Below are positions 44,818-55,844 of a stretch of 64,000 nucleotides of DNA, in pieces. Each line of letters begins with the position of its first letter. The stretch's first letter is position 1. Source of the DNA: Allosphingosinicella indica (GTDB lineage: Bacteria; Pseudomonadota; Alphaproteobacteria; Sphingomonadales; Sphingomonadaceae). The notes below the pieces were generated by a model that worked only from the letters and a program-made list of their open reading frames with translations, did not search any database and had not been told where the DNA came from. The stretch spans positions 2,037,501 to 2,101,500 of the forward strand of contig NZ_LT840185.1 of assembly GCF_900177405.1 (NCBI RefSeq), given 5' to 3'. A program made the position numbers and the translations under genes.

Positions 44818-45574
44818 GGCGGTCTCTCATATCGCCGCGGAAGCGGGCGCGATGGCGGCGGCGCGCTGCGGCGGCGAGTTTCGCCGCTGGGAGAAGGTGC
44901 CAGGCCATCCGGTCTGCGACATCGATCTCGAAGTCGATTCCTTCCTGCGCGAGAAATTGTCCGCGCTTGATCCCGAAGCGGGCTGGCTTTCGGAAGAGAC
45001 GCTAGACGACAGCCATGCGCGCATCGGCCGCCGCCGGATATGGGTCGTCGATCCGATCGACGGCACCCGCGACTATCTGCGCGGCCGCCCCGGCTGGTGC
45101 GTGTCGGTCGCGCTGGTCGAGGATCGGGTGCCGCTGATCGGCGTGCTCGATGCGCCGGCGCGCGGCGAGCATTGGTGGGCCGAGCGGGGGAAGGGGGCAT
45201 TTCGGAACGGTGTGCCGCTCCGCGCTAGCGATCGCGTGGCGCTGCCCGGCGCGCGCGTTCCCGCCGACACGCTACCCCAAGTCGATCGCGATCTGGAGGC
45301 GGTGTTCAAACCCAATTCGATTGCGCTGCGCATCGGGATGGTGGCCGCGGGCGAGGCCGATCTGGTCGCGACTCTGCGCTGGGGCTTCGAATGGGACATC
45401 GCCGCCGCGGCACTGATCGCCAGTGAAGCGGGCGCCACCGTCAGCGGTGCGCTCGGCCAGCCGCTGACCTTCAACACCGCATCGGGCGAGGCCTTCGGCG
45501 TGCTTGTCGCCGCCCCCGGCATCCACCGCGCCGCCGTGGAGCGCCTCCGCGAGCGGGCGGAAGCGGCGGTTTAG
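44810..45574 (+). CDS. cysQ: Inositol monophosphatase family phosphatase (CysQ-like)
   Basis: A 254-residue Mg-dependent phosphatase with the family motifs WVVDPIDGTRDYLRGRPGW, the earlier acidic LSEET site, and WDIAAAALIASEAGATVS near the end. This matches CysQ-type 3'(2'),5'-bisphosphate nucleotidase or a related inositol phosphatase; the substrate cannot be fixed from sequence. It is translationally linked to pmbA. Confidence 0.8.
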   Translation: MLEAVSHIAAEAGAMAAARCGGEFRRWEKVPGHPVCDIDLEVDSFLREKLSALDPEAGWLSEETLDDSHARIGRRRIWVVDPIDGTRDYLRGRPGWCVSVALVEDRVPLIGVLDAPARGEHWWAERGKGAFRNGVPLRASDRVALPGARVPADTLPQVDRDLEAVFKPNSIALRIGMVAAGEADLVATLRWGFEWDIAAAALIASEAGATVSGALGQPLTFNTASGEAFGVLVAAPGIHRAAVERLRERAEAAV

Positions 45575-45582
45575 CGTCTCAT

Positions 45583-45648
45583 GTCATCCCCGCGAAAGCG
45601 GGGATCCATAGCACGGCACGACTGGGTTCCCGCTTTCGCGGGAATGAC
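45583..45648. repeat. Dispersed palindromic repeat, family B
   Basis: Two hairpins, CCCCGC-GAAA-GCGGGG (45588-45603) and TTCCCGC-TTTC-GCGGGAA (45627-45644), lie within an overall inverted layout GTCAT...ATGAC. It sits just after cysQ, between convergent genes, where it may also serve as a terminator. Its layout resembles family A but the sequence differs. Confidence 0.75.
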
Positions 45649-45674
45649 AAATTAGAAGTTACGCGCGGCCTTGC

Positions 45675-47345
45675 TCACTTCCCCGTCCAGCCCGGTCCAC
45701 GAACCGCGCGGCCGGGCTTGGCGCCGGTATGCTCGCCGTCCTTCAGCACCGCGATGCCGTTCACCAGCACGTCCCTCACGCCCACCGCATATTGGTGCGG
45801 CTTCTCGAAGGTCGCCTTGTCGGCGATCGCCTTCGGATCGAACACGACGATGTCGGCATAAAAACCGGGCTTGAGCTGACCGCGCTCCTTGATCTTGAGC
45901 TGCGCGGCCGGAAGCGCGGTCAGCCGCCGGATCGCCTCGGGCAGCGGGATCACCTTTTCGTCGCGGACATATTTGCCGAGGAAGCGCGCGAAGGTGCCGT
46001 AGGCGCGCGGGTGCGGATTGCTGTTGAGGAAGAGGCCCTCGGTTGCCACGCTTCCCGCGTCCGAACCCACCATCGTCCACGGCCAAGCGATGTTGCGGCG
46101 GATATTCTCCTCGCTCATGTGGAAGAAGGCGGCGCCGACCCGGCTGTCGTCCTCGATGATGAGGTCGATGATCGTGTCCTCGGGGCTGGTGCCCCGCTCC
46201 TTGGCGACGGCGGCCAGCGTCTTGCCGGTCAGCGGTTGCAGCTTCGGGTTTTTGAAGTCGAGCAGCAGCACCTTTTCCGGCCCGCCCGCGTCGCGCATCA
46301 GATTCTCCCAGCCCTCTGGCTCCGCGCGCATCTCGGCGATCACCTTGGCGCGCGTCGCGGGATCCTTGAGCCGCGCGACCCAGGCGTCGTGTCCGCCCTC
46401 CTGCACCCACAAGGGCATCGTCGCGTAAAGGCCGGTCGCGCCGGCGATATATGGATAGATGTTGGCGGTGACGTCGATCCCGTCCTCGCGCGCCTTGCTG
46501 AGCTTCGCGAGCATCGGCGCGGACTTGTGCCAGTTCGCCTGCCCGCCCGGCTTCATATGATAAATCTGGACGGGCGCGCCGGTGCGGCGGCCGATTTCCA
46601 GCAGTTCGTCGACCGCCTGCTCGTAGCGCCCGGATTCGCTCCTGAGATGCGAGATATAGCCGCCTCCGAACTCGTGCGCGGCAGCGGTGAGCGCGACCAG
46701 CTCGTCGGTATCGGCGAAATTGCCCGGCGCGTAGATCAGCGAGGAGCCGACCCCCATTGCGCCCTCGCGCATCGCCTGGCGGACGAGATCCTGCATCGCC
46801 ACCATCTGTTCGGGCGTCGCCTTCCTGTTGTCGCGGCCGACCTCGTGGATGCGCACGGTGGCGGCGCCGACGAACGAGGCGATGTTGGTGGAGATGCCGC
46901 GCTTCTCCATATAGGTCAGATAATCGCCGAGGCTGGTCCAGCCGATGTCGAACTTGAACGCGTCCTGGCCCTTGGTTTCGACCGCCTTCATCTCGTCGTT
47001 CCATGGCCCCATCGACCAGCCTTCGCCCATCACCTCGAGCGTCACGCCCTGCTTGATGTCGCTCATCGAGCGGCCGTCCTGGATCAGCGAGACATTCGCC
47101 CAGCTCAGCATGTTGATGAAGCCGGGGGTGACGGCCATGCCATTGGCGTCGATGAGGCGATCGGCGGTCTTGCCCTTGAGATCGCCGATCGCCGCGATCC
47201 GGTCGCCTTCGACTGCGACGTCCGCCGCGACCGGCGCGGCGCCGGTCCCGTCATAGACGCTGCCGCCGCGGATGATGATGTCATAGTCCGCGGCCAGCGC
47301 GGGCGAAGCCGCCGCGAGCGCAAGCGCGATAATCGATCTCAACAT
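45675..47345 (-). CDS. Exported D-aminoacylase-like amidohydrolase lacking the HxH motif
   Basis: A 556-residue amidohydrolase with a signal peptide (LRSIIALALAAASPALA). The fold markers are present (DVAVEGDRIAAIGDLKGKTA; metal ligands YISHLRSE, QIYHMKPGG and TMVGSDAG). The usual first-strand HxH (PGFIDxHTH) is replaced by TPGFINMLSWANVSL. D-aminoacylases use a Cys and the later His residues, so activity may persist with altered metal use. It likely hydrolyses N-acyl-D-amino acids or cyclic amides in the periplasm. Confidence 0.8.
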   Translation of the reverse strand: MLRSIIALALAAASPALAADYDIIIRGGSVYDGTGAAPVAADVAVEGDRIAAIGDLKGKTADRLIDANGMAVTPGFINMLSWANVSLIQDGRSMSDIKQGVTLEVMGEGWSMGPWNDEMKAVETKGQDAFKFDIGWTSLGDYLTYMEKRGISTNIASFVGAATVRIHEVGRDNRKATPEQMVAMQDLVRQAMREGAMGVGSSLIYAPGNFADTDELVALTAAAHEFGGGYISHLRSESGRYEQAVDELLEIGRRTGAPVQIYHMKPGGQANWHKSAPMLAKLSKAREDGIDVTANIYPYIAGATGLYATMPLWVQEGGHDAWVARLKDPATRAKVIAEMRAEPEGWENLMRDAGGPEKVLLLDFKNPKLQPLTGKTLAAVAKERGTSPEDTIIDLIIEDDSRVGAAFFHMSEENIRRNIAWPWTMVGSDAGSVATEGLFLNSNPHPRAYGTFARFLGKYVRDEKVIPLPEAIRRLTALPAAQLKIKERGQLKPGFYADIVVFDPKAIADKATFEKPHQYAVGVRDVLVNGIAVLKDGEHTGAKPGRAVRGPGWTGK

Positions 47346-47420
47346 GCTGCCTCCCTGTTATGCAAGCGAGGCTAGCGCGGGCAGCGGCATCCGTCACCCC
47401 AGTCCCCGGCGCACAAGAAG

Positions 47421-47448
47421 GCCGGCCGTTTTTTTAGGAACGGCCGGC
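47421..47448 (-). terminator. 10-bp hairpin downstream of the PspC gene
   Basis: GCCGGCCGTT (47421-47430) and AACGGCCGGC (47439-47448) form a perfect stem. It lies 52 bases beyond the PspC stop on the minus strand and before the amidohydrolase gene. The tail on that strand (CTTCTTG) is only partly T-rich. Confidence 0.55.
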
Positions 47449-47499
47449 TCAAAAAGGCAAAGCGGCACGGGCGGATGGGGCACGCCCGCGCCGTGGGGA

Positions 47500-47790
47500 T
47501 CAGGCGGCGAGGGGCAGCGCCTCCACAGGCTGCGTGATGACCGCGGCGTCCGCCTCCACCTCCGCCTCGACGGCGGGCCGGCGCGGATCGGGCGCGAGCA
47601 GGCGGGAGGCGAGAACGATCAGCCCCGCGCCGAAATAACCCGCGATGGTTGCCACCGGCTGGAAGAACAGCAGCAGCGGCAGCGCGATGCGAAGATAGAT
47701 CGGGTTGAACCCGAAGTCCTGCCCCAGCGCCTCGCACACGCCGAACAACGTATCCTGCCGGGTGAAAAGGTTGCGCCGCTCGTTCTGCAT
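47500..47790 (-). CDS. PspC-domain membrane protein
   Basis: A 96-residue protein that is little more than one PspC domain: RRNLFTRQDTLFGVCEALGQ, then a hydrophobic segment (YLRIALPLLLFFQPVATIAG) and a second one. PspC proteins sense envelope stress. The C-terminal 30 residues are acidic and Ala-rich. No pspA or pspB is nearby, so it is probably a stand-alone relative. Confidence 0.85.
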   Translation of the reverse strand: MQNERRNLFTRQDTLFGVCEALGQDFGFNPIYLRIALPLLLFFQPVATIAGYFGAGLIVLASRLLAPDPRRPAVEAEVEADAAVITQPVEALPLAA

Positions 47791-47912
47791 CGTGCTGGTC
47801 CTTCGCTACCGGCGGTCCCTACCGCCTCATGCCCTCCACTGAGCACGGACCGTGCCAGTTTTTCTGGCCTAAAGTTTTCAAGGGGTTAGCGCGCTCAAGA
47901 TGTAAGAACTGC

Positions 47913-47928
47913 TGTCCGATAGCGGACA
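47913..47928. promoter_or_regulatory. Perfect 16-base palindromic site upstream of the TrmH-like gene
   Basis: TGTCCG-ATAG-CGGACA is a perfect 6-bp inverted repeat in the 236-base gap between the divergent PspC and TrmH-like genes. It is a possible regulator site. TAAAGTTT at about 47870 matches a sigma-28 -35 box, but the -10 match is poor. Confidence 0.35.
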
Positions 47929-48026
47929 AAGGGCCGAATGTTGGGAATCTACGCCAACTGACCGCCTCGCGCTCGTGCGCATTGCGGAGCGAACCCGTTG
48001 CGAACTGCACAAGGAGCAGGCATTCA

Positions 48027-48695
48027 GTGAAGATGGAACCGGTAGCCGACATGAAAGACGAAGCAAAAAGCGTGAAGAGTTCTGCGCGGCTGCGCGCCGA
48101 CGAGATCAAGCCGTTCCGCTGCAAGAACCTGATCGCCGTCATCGAAAATCCGAGCGACATCAAGAATATCGGTACGGTGATCCGCAACGTGAATGCGCTC
48201 GGCGTCGAGAAGGTCTATGTCGTCGATACCCGCCGGTCTTTACCTGACGACTGGCAGGAATTGCGCGATCAGCGGGCGGTATCGAAGACCTCGGTCTCGG
48301 CCGTCAAATGGACGTTCGTACGGCGTTTCGACAGTACCGACGATTGCTTCGACCATCTCGAGACAAATGGCTTCACGTCGATCGTCACTTCGCCGCACGT
48401 GAAAGGCAAGGCTAGCATCTTTCTCCACGAAGGCGATTACACCGCCCACACCAAGCTTGCGGTATGGTTCGGCAGCGAAGCAGTCGGCATCAGCGATCGT
48501 GCGGTGGAACGCAGCGCGATGTGCGTCTGCATTCCGATGTTCGGAATGATCGAAAGCCTCAACCTCGGTACGAGTTCGGGAATCGTCCTTTACGAAGTCG
48601 CCAAGCAGCGCCGCGAATATCAGAGTCGATATCGGCTCCGAAAAAAGCGGGGTGAGCGGGCGACGCCCCTGCCGACGGTTTTGCCGCCCAAATAG
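48027..48695 (+). CDS. TrmH-like RNA 2'-O-methyltransferase
   Basis: A 222-residue SPOUT methyltransferase with all three SpoU motifs: NPSDIKNIGTVIRNVNALG, LAVWFGSEAVGISD, and IPMFGMIESLNLGTSSGIVL. The layout resembles TrmH (tRNA Gm18) with a basic tail (RYRLRKKRGE). GTG 48027 is preferred because AAGGAG lies 10 bases upstream; ATG 48033 is an alternative. Codon use is less GC-biased than neighbouring genes, which may indicate transfer. Confidence 0.85.
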   Translation: MKMEPVADMKDEAKSVKSSARLRADEIKPFRCKNLIAVIENPSDIKNIGTVIRNVNALGVEKVYVVDTRRSLPDDWQELRDQRAVSKTSVSAVKWTFVRRFDSTDDCFDHLETNGFTSIVTSPHVKGKASIFLHEGDYTAHTKLAVWFGSEAVGISDRAVERSAMCVCIPMFGMIESLNLGTSSGIVLYEVAKQRREYQSRYRLRKKRGERATPLPTVLPPK

Positions 48696-48817
48696 CCGCC
48701 GCGCATGTCCGGCCCATGCTAAAACGGCATCTTCAAAGCAGCTTAGCGCAATCTTAATCGTCCGAAATGCATATAAATTCCCGGGCCGTGTCTTTGGCAT
48801 CCGGGGGAGCGCTCAGC

Positions 48818-50692
48818 ATGCGATGGATAGGATGTGCCGAGCGCGACGCTCGGGCGCACAAGCCGGGCTTATTGCGTCGCCTGCTGCGCGATCAGCGCGG
48901 TACCACCCTCGCGATGATGACCGCGGGCCTGTTTCCGGCCATTGCTGCCGTCGGCTCCGCGGTCGATCTCGGGCGCGTCTTTCTCGTGCGCAGTCAAATG
49001 CAGGCGGGCGTCGACGCCGCTGCTTTGGCCGGCGCGCGATCGTTCGGCGTGACCGACGCGTCTCGCGTCGATTCCCGCGACCAGCAGGTGAATGCCTATT
49101 TCCGGGAGAATTTCCCGGACGATTTCCTGGGTTCAGGGGAGATCAAGCCCAAGCCCACCTTCAACACCGTGCGCGGGATCAACGTCACGCGGGTCGATGC
49201 CAGTACCGACTTGAAGATGGTCTTCATGCAGATCTTCGGCGTCAAGCCGAAGAAGATCAGCGTGGTGGCGGTGGCGGAGCTCCAGCCCAAGCCGCTCGAG
49301 GTCATGGTCGTCCTCGACGACACCGGATCGATGCAGACGAAGCTCGGCAGCAGAAGCCGCATGGCCGCGCTCCAGGACGCGATGTACGACTTCATCAACA
49401 TCCTCCACCAGGGGTCCGAACAGCGCAAGGAACTGGCGCTCGGCATGGTGACCTATACGGTGACGACCAATGTCGGCGGCATTTTAAAGTCCGCCGGGGT
49501 GCCGATCGAAAATCGCGACGGTTTCATCAACGTCGGCAGCTATACCGGAGGCGTCAGCAGCTTCCCGGACAATCCGCTGGGCTGGAAGGGTTGTGTCGAG
49601 AATGACAAGACCGTGCGCGACGTCGGCAACACCGCGACGGTGTTCGAGGACGGCGCTTGGGACGTCGACAAATATCTTCCAGGCGAGACTGACGCGAAGG
49701 GCGTCGTGCGGGACAACGCGCGGCCCTACCATTATCCGCCGAGCACCAATTCGAACGGCTCGTTCGTCACCACGGCGAAGGTCGCGACCGATTATCGGGC
49801 GAGCCATGCGAACACCGATACAAGCGACGGGCGCCGCAACAACCTCTATTATCTTCACACCGCGGGCAACATGGCCGGGGGCGAGGCGCTCGCCAATGCG
49901 CCGGCCTACCGGCAGCATTTCTACGACATGTATATCGGGCTCAACGCAAATGCGTCGAACCCGGCGGACGACGTCATCGTCAAGAATGACGGGACCGACG
50001 GCTATTATGCGCCCGGCTCCGGCCCCGGCTGGAAGGTAAAATATTCGCGCATCCCGTATATAACCGACACGCGCGACTGGTCCTTCGCCAACCCGAAATA
50101 CGGCTATCCGACCGCCACCGGCTACACGCTCAAGATGACGACGCCCAACTGGCAGTGCCCGGAGCCGTCGATGGACGTGCAGTATAACCGGCCGAAGTCC
50201 GACTATACCAATTACATTCGCGACAAGAATTATCCGCTGATGCCGGCCAGCGGCACGCTGCATCATATCGGCATGCTCTGGGGCTACCGGCTGCTCACGC
50301 GCGACGATCGCTTCACCCGCGTCAACCCGGTGCCGTCCGAGCGGCCACTTCGCGCGCTTGTGTTCATGACCGATGGCGACACCCAGGCCAATGGTGATGC
50401 CATGTGGTACGGCTCCTACGGGTCACTCCGCGAGAAGCGCATCACCAACAGCACGGACGCGAACACCTTCAAGACGCAGATCATGCGCCGCTTCGCAAAG
50501 GTCTGCGAGAATGCGAAGCGTGATGGCATCGCCGTCTATATCGTGTCGCTGCTGCCGGCACCGGGCGGGACGCGCGATTATTTCCGCGGCTGTGCCGGCT
50601 CCAACTATCTCGAGACGGACTCCGCGGAGACGATCAAGAACGCCTTCCAGCAAATCGCGGTCGACCTCGTCGACCTCCACCTGGTGCAATGA
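48818..50692 (+). CDS. TadG-like pseudopilin protein with vWA domain
   Basis: A 624-residue protein. The N-terminus has the Tad pseudopilin helix (DQRGTTLAMMTAGLFPAIAA) that anchors it in the inner membrane. A von Willebrand A domain follows with a MIDAS-like VVLDDTGSM near residue 165 and LVFMTDGDTQANGD later; a large insertion separates them. Such proteins accompany Tad/Flp pili and may help assembly or adhesion. ATG 48818 has a GGGGGAG leader. The next gene overlaps by 4 bases. Confidence 0.85.
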   Translation: MRWIGCAERDARAHKPGLLRRLLRDQRGTTLAMMTAGLFPAIAAVGSAVDLGRVFLVRSQMQAGVDAAALAGARSFGVTDASRVDSRDQQVNAYFRENFPDDFLGSGEIKPKPTFNTVRGINVTRVDASTDLKMVFMQIFGVKPKKISVVAVAELQPKPLEVMVVLDDTGSMQTKLGSRSRMAALQDAMYDFINILHQGSEQRKELALGMVTYTVTTNVGGILKSAGVPIENRDGFINVGSYTGGVSSFPDNPLGWKGCVENDKTVRDVGNTATVFEDGAWDVDKYLPGETDAKGVVRDNARPYHYPPSTNSNGSFVTTAKVATDYRASHANTDTSDGRRNNLYYLHTAGNMAGGEALANAPAYRQHFYDMYIGLNANASNPADDVIVKNDGTDGYYAPGSGPGWKVKYSRIPYITDTRDWSFANPKYGYPTATGYTLKMTTPNWQCPEPSMDVQYNRPKSDYTNYIRDKNYPLMPASGTLHHIGMLWGYRLLTRDDRFTRVNPVPSERPLRALVFMTDGDTQANGDAMWYGSYGSLREKRITNSTDANTFKTQIMRRFAKVCENAKRDGIAVYIVSLLPAPGGTRDYFRGCAGSNYLETDSAETIKNAFQQIAVDLVDLHLVQ

Positions 50693-51297
50693 CGATGCGT
50701 CGCCTCCACCGGCTCTTCGCCCACAAGCACGGCATCGCCGCAGTAGAGTTCGCCGTCCTCGCGCCGGTCATGGCGTTGCTGATTGCGAGCACGGTCGAGG
50801 CCGGCCAGATCATGATGATCCGCACCACCCTGGAGGGCGCGGTCGGCGAAGCCGCAAGGGCGGCGATCGCCGACCTCGCGCTGTCCGACGATGATCGCGA
50901 TACCGCGATGCGCGCCTACATCGGCAAGCGCATGTCGCCCTACAATATGGTCGAAGGCGGCGAACTCGAGATCGAAACCAAGGTCTTCCGCACCTTCGGC
51001 AGCGCGTATCCGGAGGCGTATCAGGATTTGAACGGCAACGGGCAGTATGATCCGCCGACCGAAAGCTTCCCGGGCGAGCCTTTCGACGATCGCAACCGCA
51101 ATGCGACGCGCGATCTTGCCGTGCCGGTCGAGGGCAAGCTCGGCGGCCCCGGCGACGTCGTGGCTTACACCGCCGTATTCCCAGCCCGGGTCTATTTCGG
51201 GTTTCTTTCGGGCATATTCGGCAAGGATGGCGGCTTCACCGTCCGCGCGAGCGCCGTCGTCCGGAACGAGCCGGTCGTCAAGGCGGCGACACTTTGA
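50689..51297 (+). CDS. TadE-like pseudopilin
   Basis: A 202-residue protein with the TadE N-terminus (HGIAAVEFAVLAPVMALLIA): a short basic leader, a Glu at the fifth position of the helix, and one membrane span. The rest is periplasmic, with an Asp/Asn-rich loop (DLNGNGQYDPPTE) that could bind calcium. It overlaps both neighbours, so the three pseudopilin genes form one operon. Confidence 0.85.
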   Translation: MTMRRLHRLFAHKHGIAAVEFAVLAPVMALLIASTVEAGQIMMIRTTLEGAVGEAARAAIADLALSDDDRDTAMRAYIGKRMSPYNMVEGGELEIETKVFRTFGSAYPEAYQDLNGNGQYDPPTESFPGEPFDDRNRNATRDLAVPVEGKLGGPGDVVAYTAVFPARVYFGFLSGIFGKDGGFTVRASAVVRNEPVVKAATL

Positions 51298-51971
51298 TGC
51301 GCGCTTTCATCACGCTGGGCAGGTTTGAACGAAGCCGTAACCTGCGGGAGAACGACGCGGGCATCTCGTTCGTGGAGTTCGCTCTGATCCTTCCGCTCTT
51401 CATCGGAACGATGGCGGCGGGGCTCGAGATGGCCAATCTGCTGCTCGCCAACATGAAGGTGCAGCGTCTCGCGACGATGACCGCCGACATGGTCGCGCAG
51501 CGCGGCGCGTCTGAAAAGCAGATATCGGAGATGCAGCTCTACGACGTCCTGTCGGCGCTCGATATTGCGGCGGACCCGCTCGACGTGCGCGAGCGGGGAA
51601 GGGTGATCGTCACCGCCGTGCTGGGCGAGGACAGCAACGCGGACGGAACTGTCGACGTCAACCGCATCAAATGGCAGCGGTTCGACGGCAAATATGTCGG
51701 CGCCGTCCCCATTCTCGGCTGCCACACCGCGGTGACGTCTGCGACGCTTCAGCACGCTAGAGCACTGATCTTGAACGAAGCGATGTTCCACGCGCAGGTG
51801 ACGTATCGCTACGAGCCGATCTTCGACATCGGTGCCGTGGAGTTCTTCAACGTGCCGACGACGATCACCCGCACCGCCGCCTTCCGCGGCCGCGGGTCGA
51901 TTTTCAAGCCGGTGCTGTCGGTCGAAGGCTATCCGCCTAAGCAGAATTGCACGTCCGCCAACGGGCTTTGA
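51297..51971 (+). CDS. Second TadE-like pseudopilin
   Basis: A 224-residue protein with the same start (DAGISFVEFALILPLFIGTM) and a single span, followed by a periplasmic domain with LLANMKVQRLATMTADMVAQ. ATG 51297 overlaps the stop of the previous gene; a TTG one codon earlier is also possible. No other tad genes (prepilin, secretin, ATPase) are in the window, so this small operon would depend on a pilus machine encoded elsewhere. Confidence 0.83.
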   Translation: MRAFITLGRFERSRNLRENDAGISFVEFALILPLFIGTMAAGLEMANLLLANMKVQRLATMTADMVAQRGASEKQISEMQLYDVLSALDIAADPLDVRERGRVIVTAVLGEDSNADGTVDVNRIKWQRFDGKYVGAVPILGCHTAVTSATLQHARALILNEAMFHAQVTYRYEPIFDIGAVEFFNVPTTITRTAAFRGRGSIFKPVLSVEGYPPKQNCTSANGL

Positions 51972-51993
51972 CCTGCCCGATAGCGGCTCGCGA

Positions 51994-54009
<2,016 letters not shown>

Positions 54010-54029
54010 CTAGACGCCTTAATCCATTT

Positions 54030-55844
54030 TCAGCCCGCGTCGCCTTCGACCAGCGTCGCGAGCTGCCTGTCCGCCTCATCCTTCGCCGCGCGGAGCCGCT
54101 GCTGCTCCAGAAACGCGGCTTCCTCACCGGTCTCCTTCAGCCGGGCCGTGGCGGCACCGAGCGCCGCGTCGATCCCCGGCCGCGCCGCCAGACTGTCGAT
54201 CACCAGAACGAGATCGCGTCGCGCGCGTTCCGGGTCGGCATCTCGGCGGTTGAAGGAAAAGGCCAGTCCACTGAGGCGCAGATCCTCCGCAAGAGCACCC
54301 ACGCCAGCTTGCGCCAATATGGTATTTAGCGCCTCGCTATCAAGATAGCTGTTCGCCATCGCCGCATCGATCAGCGAATCGCGCAGCCGCATGTCGTCGC
54401 GAGCGGCGAGCGGCAGCGCCGCAATGGCTTCGCTGTGCGCCGCAATCAGGTCTGGATGACGGAGCAGTCCGGCCAGCGCGGCGCGGCCGCTCACTCCGGC
54501 GAGCGAGTCCCCCGGCACGGCGCGGACAGTGCGCGGCCCTGCCGAAAAGCGACGTCCGGGGCCGCCCGGCGACCATTGCCGCTGAGGGCGGACCAGCGCG
54601 TCGTAGCGGCCGAGCAGTTCGGCGCGGTAGCGTTCGCGGACATCGCCGTCGCCGACCGTGCCGCTGAGGTCGAGCAGGCGGCGGCGAAGGCCCGCCTTCT
54701 GCTCGGGTGTGATGAGCGGCTCGGCGTCGCGCTCGTGCCGCCAGAGCCGGTCGACGAGATGCTCGGACGCGGCGAGCAATGTCTCCAGCGCGTCGCGTCC
54801 GCCGCCGCGCACCAGATCGTCGGGATCCTGGCCAGCGGGCAGGGTGATGAAGGCGAGGCTCCGTCCTGGCCCGACGTGCGGAAGCGCCCGAAGCGCGGCG
54901 CGGATCGCGGCCTTCTGCCCCGCGGCGTCGCCGTCGAAGCAGAGCAAAGGGGCAGGGGAGAGCTTCCACAGCCGCGCGAGTTGTTCCTCGGTCAGCGCGG
55001 TGCCCAGCGGGGCCACCGCCTCGCCGATCCCCGCCTGGTCGAGCGCGATCACGTCCATATAGCCTTCGACAACGATCACGCGCCCCGCAGTGCGCGATGC
55101 GGCGGCGGCGCGGTCGAGATTGTAGAGCGTCCGCCCCTTGTCGAAGAGCGGCGTGTCGGGGGAGTTGAGATATTTGGGCTCACCGGCGCCGAGGATCCGC
55201 CCGCCGAACGCGATCACGCGCCCGCGCGGATCGCGGATCGGGATCATCAGCCGCCCGCGGAACCGGTCATAGGGCTCGCGATCGTCGTCGGGCTGGATCA
55301 GCAGCCCCGCCTCGATCAGCGCCTCATTGCCGAAATCCCGTAGCGCGCTCTTGAGACGCCCGCGCGAATCGGGGGCATAGCCGATGCCGAAGGCGCGCCG
55401 CGCCGCATCGCTTATCCCGCGCCGCTCCAGATAGGCCCGCGCTTCCGCACCATCGAGCCCGCCCAACTGCTCCTCGAACCAGTTGGCCGCGGCCTCCATC
55501 ACGCCATAGAGGCCCGAGGCGCGCTCGGCACGGGCCTGCGCGCGGGGATCGGCGGCGGGGACGTCCATGCCGGCGGCGTCCGCCAGTTCCTTCACCGCAT
55601 CGATGAAGGGCAGACCGCGCTGATCGGTCATCCAGCGGATCGCATCGCCATGCGCGCCGCACCCGAAGCAATGGTAGAAACCCTTCTCGTCGTTGACCGT
55701 GAAGCTCGGCGTCTTCTCGTTATGGAACGGGCAGCACGCCTTATACTCGCGCCCCGCCCGGATGAGCTTCACCGACCGGCCGATCAATACGGATAGCAGA
55801 GTGCGCGCGCGAAGTTCGTCGAGAAAGGCGGGTGAGAGGGTCAC
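54030..55844 (-). CDS. dnaG: DNA primase DnaG
   Basis: A 604-residue primase. The CHC2 zinc finger (CCPFHNEKTPSF and FYHCFGCGAHGD), the catalytic core (RFRGRLMIPIRDPRGRVIAF) and the Toprim motif (VIVVEGYMDVIALDQAG) are present, followed by a helicase-binding C-terminal part. The start is GTG (55844) and overlaps the stop of the DUF559 gene by 4 bases, so translation may now be coupled to that gene. Confidence 0.97.
   Translation of the reverse strand: MTLSPAFLDELRARTLLSVLIGRSVKLIRAGREYKACCPFHNEKTPSFTVNDEKGFYHCFGCGAHGDAIRWMTDQRGLPFIDAVKELADAAGMDVPAADPRAQARAERASGLYGVMEAAANWFEEQLGGLDGAEARAYLERRGISDAARRAFGIGYAPDSRGRLKSALRDFGNEALIEAGLLIQPDDDREPYDRFRGRLMIPIRDPRGRVIAFGGRILGAGEPKYLNSPDTPLFDKGRTLYNLDRAAAASRTAGRVIVVEGYMDVIALDQAGIGEAVAPLGTALTEEQLARLWKLSPAPLLCFDGDAAGQKAAIRAALRALPHVGPGRSLAFITLPAGQDPDDLVRGGGRDALETLLAASEHLVDRLWRHERDAEPLITPEQKAGLRRRLLDLSGTVGDGDVRERYRAELLGRYDALVRPQRQWSPGGPGRRFSAGPRTVRAVPGDSLAGVSGRAALAGLLRHPDLIAAHSEAIAALPLAARDDMRLRDSLIDAAMANSYLDSEALNTILAQAGVGALAEDLRLSGLAFSFNRRDADPERARRDLVLVIDSLAARPGIDAALGAATARLKETGEEAAFLEQQRLRAAKDEADRQLATLVEGDAG

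Noticed and set aside
47870-47896. A sigma-28 promoter for the TrmH-like gene
   Set aside because: The TAAAGTTT box is exact, but the expected -10 position reads GCGCGCTC, a poor match, and the gene has no flagellar link.
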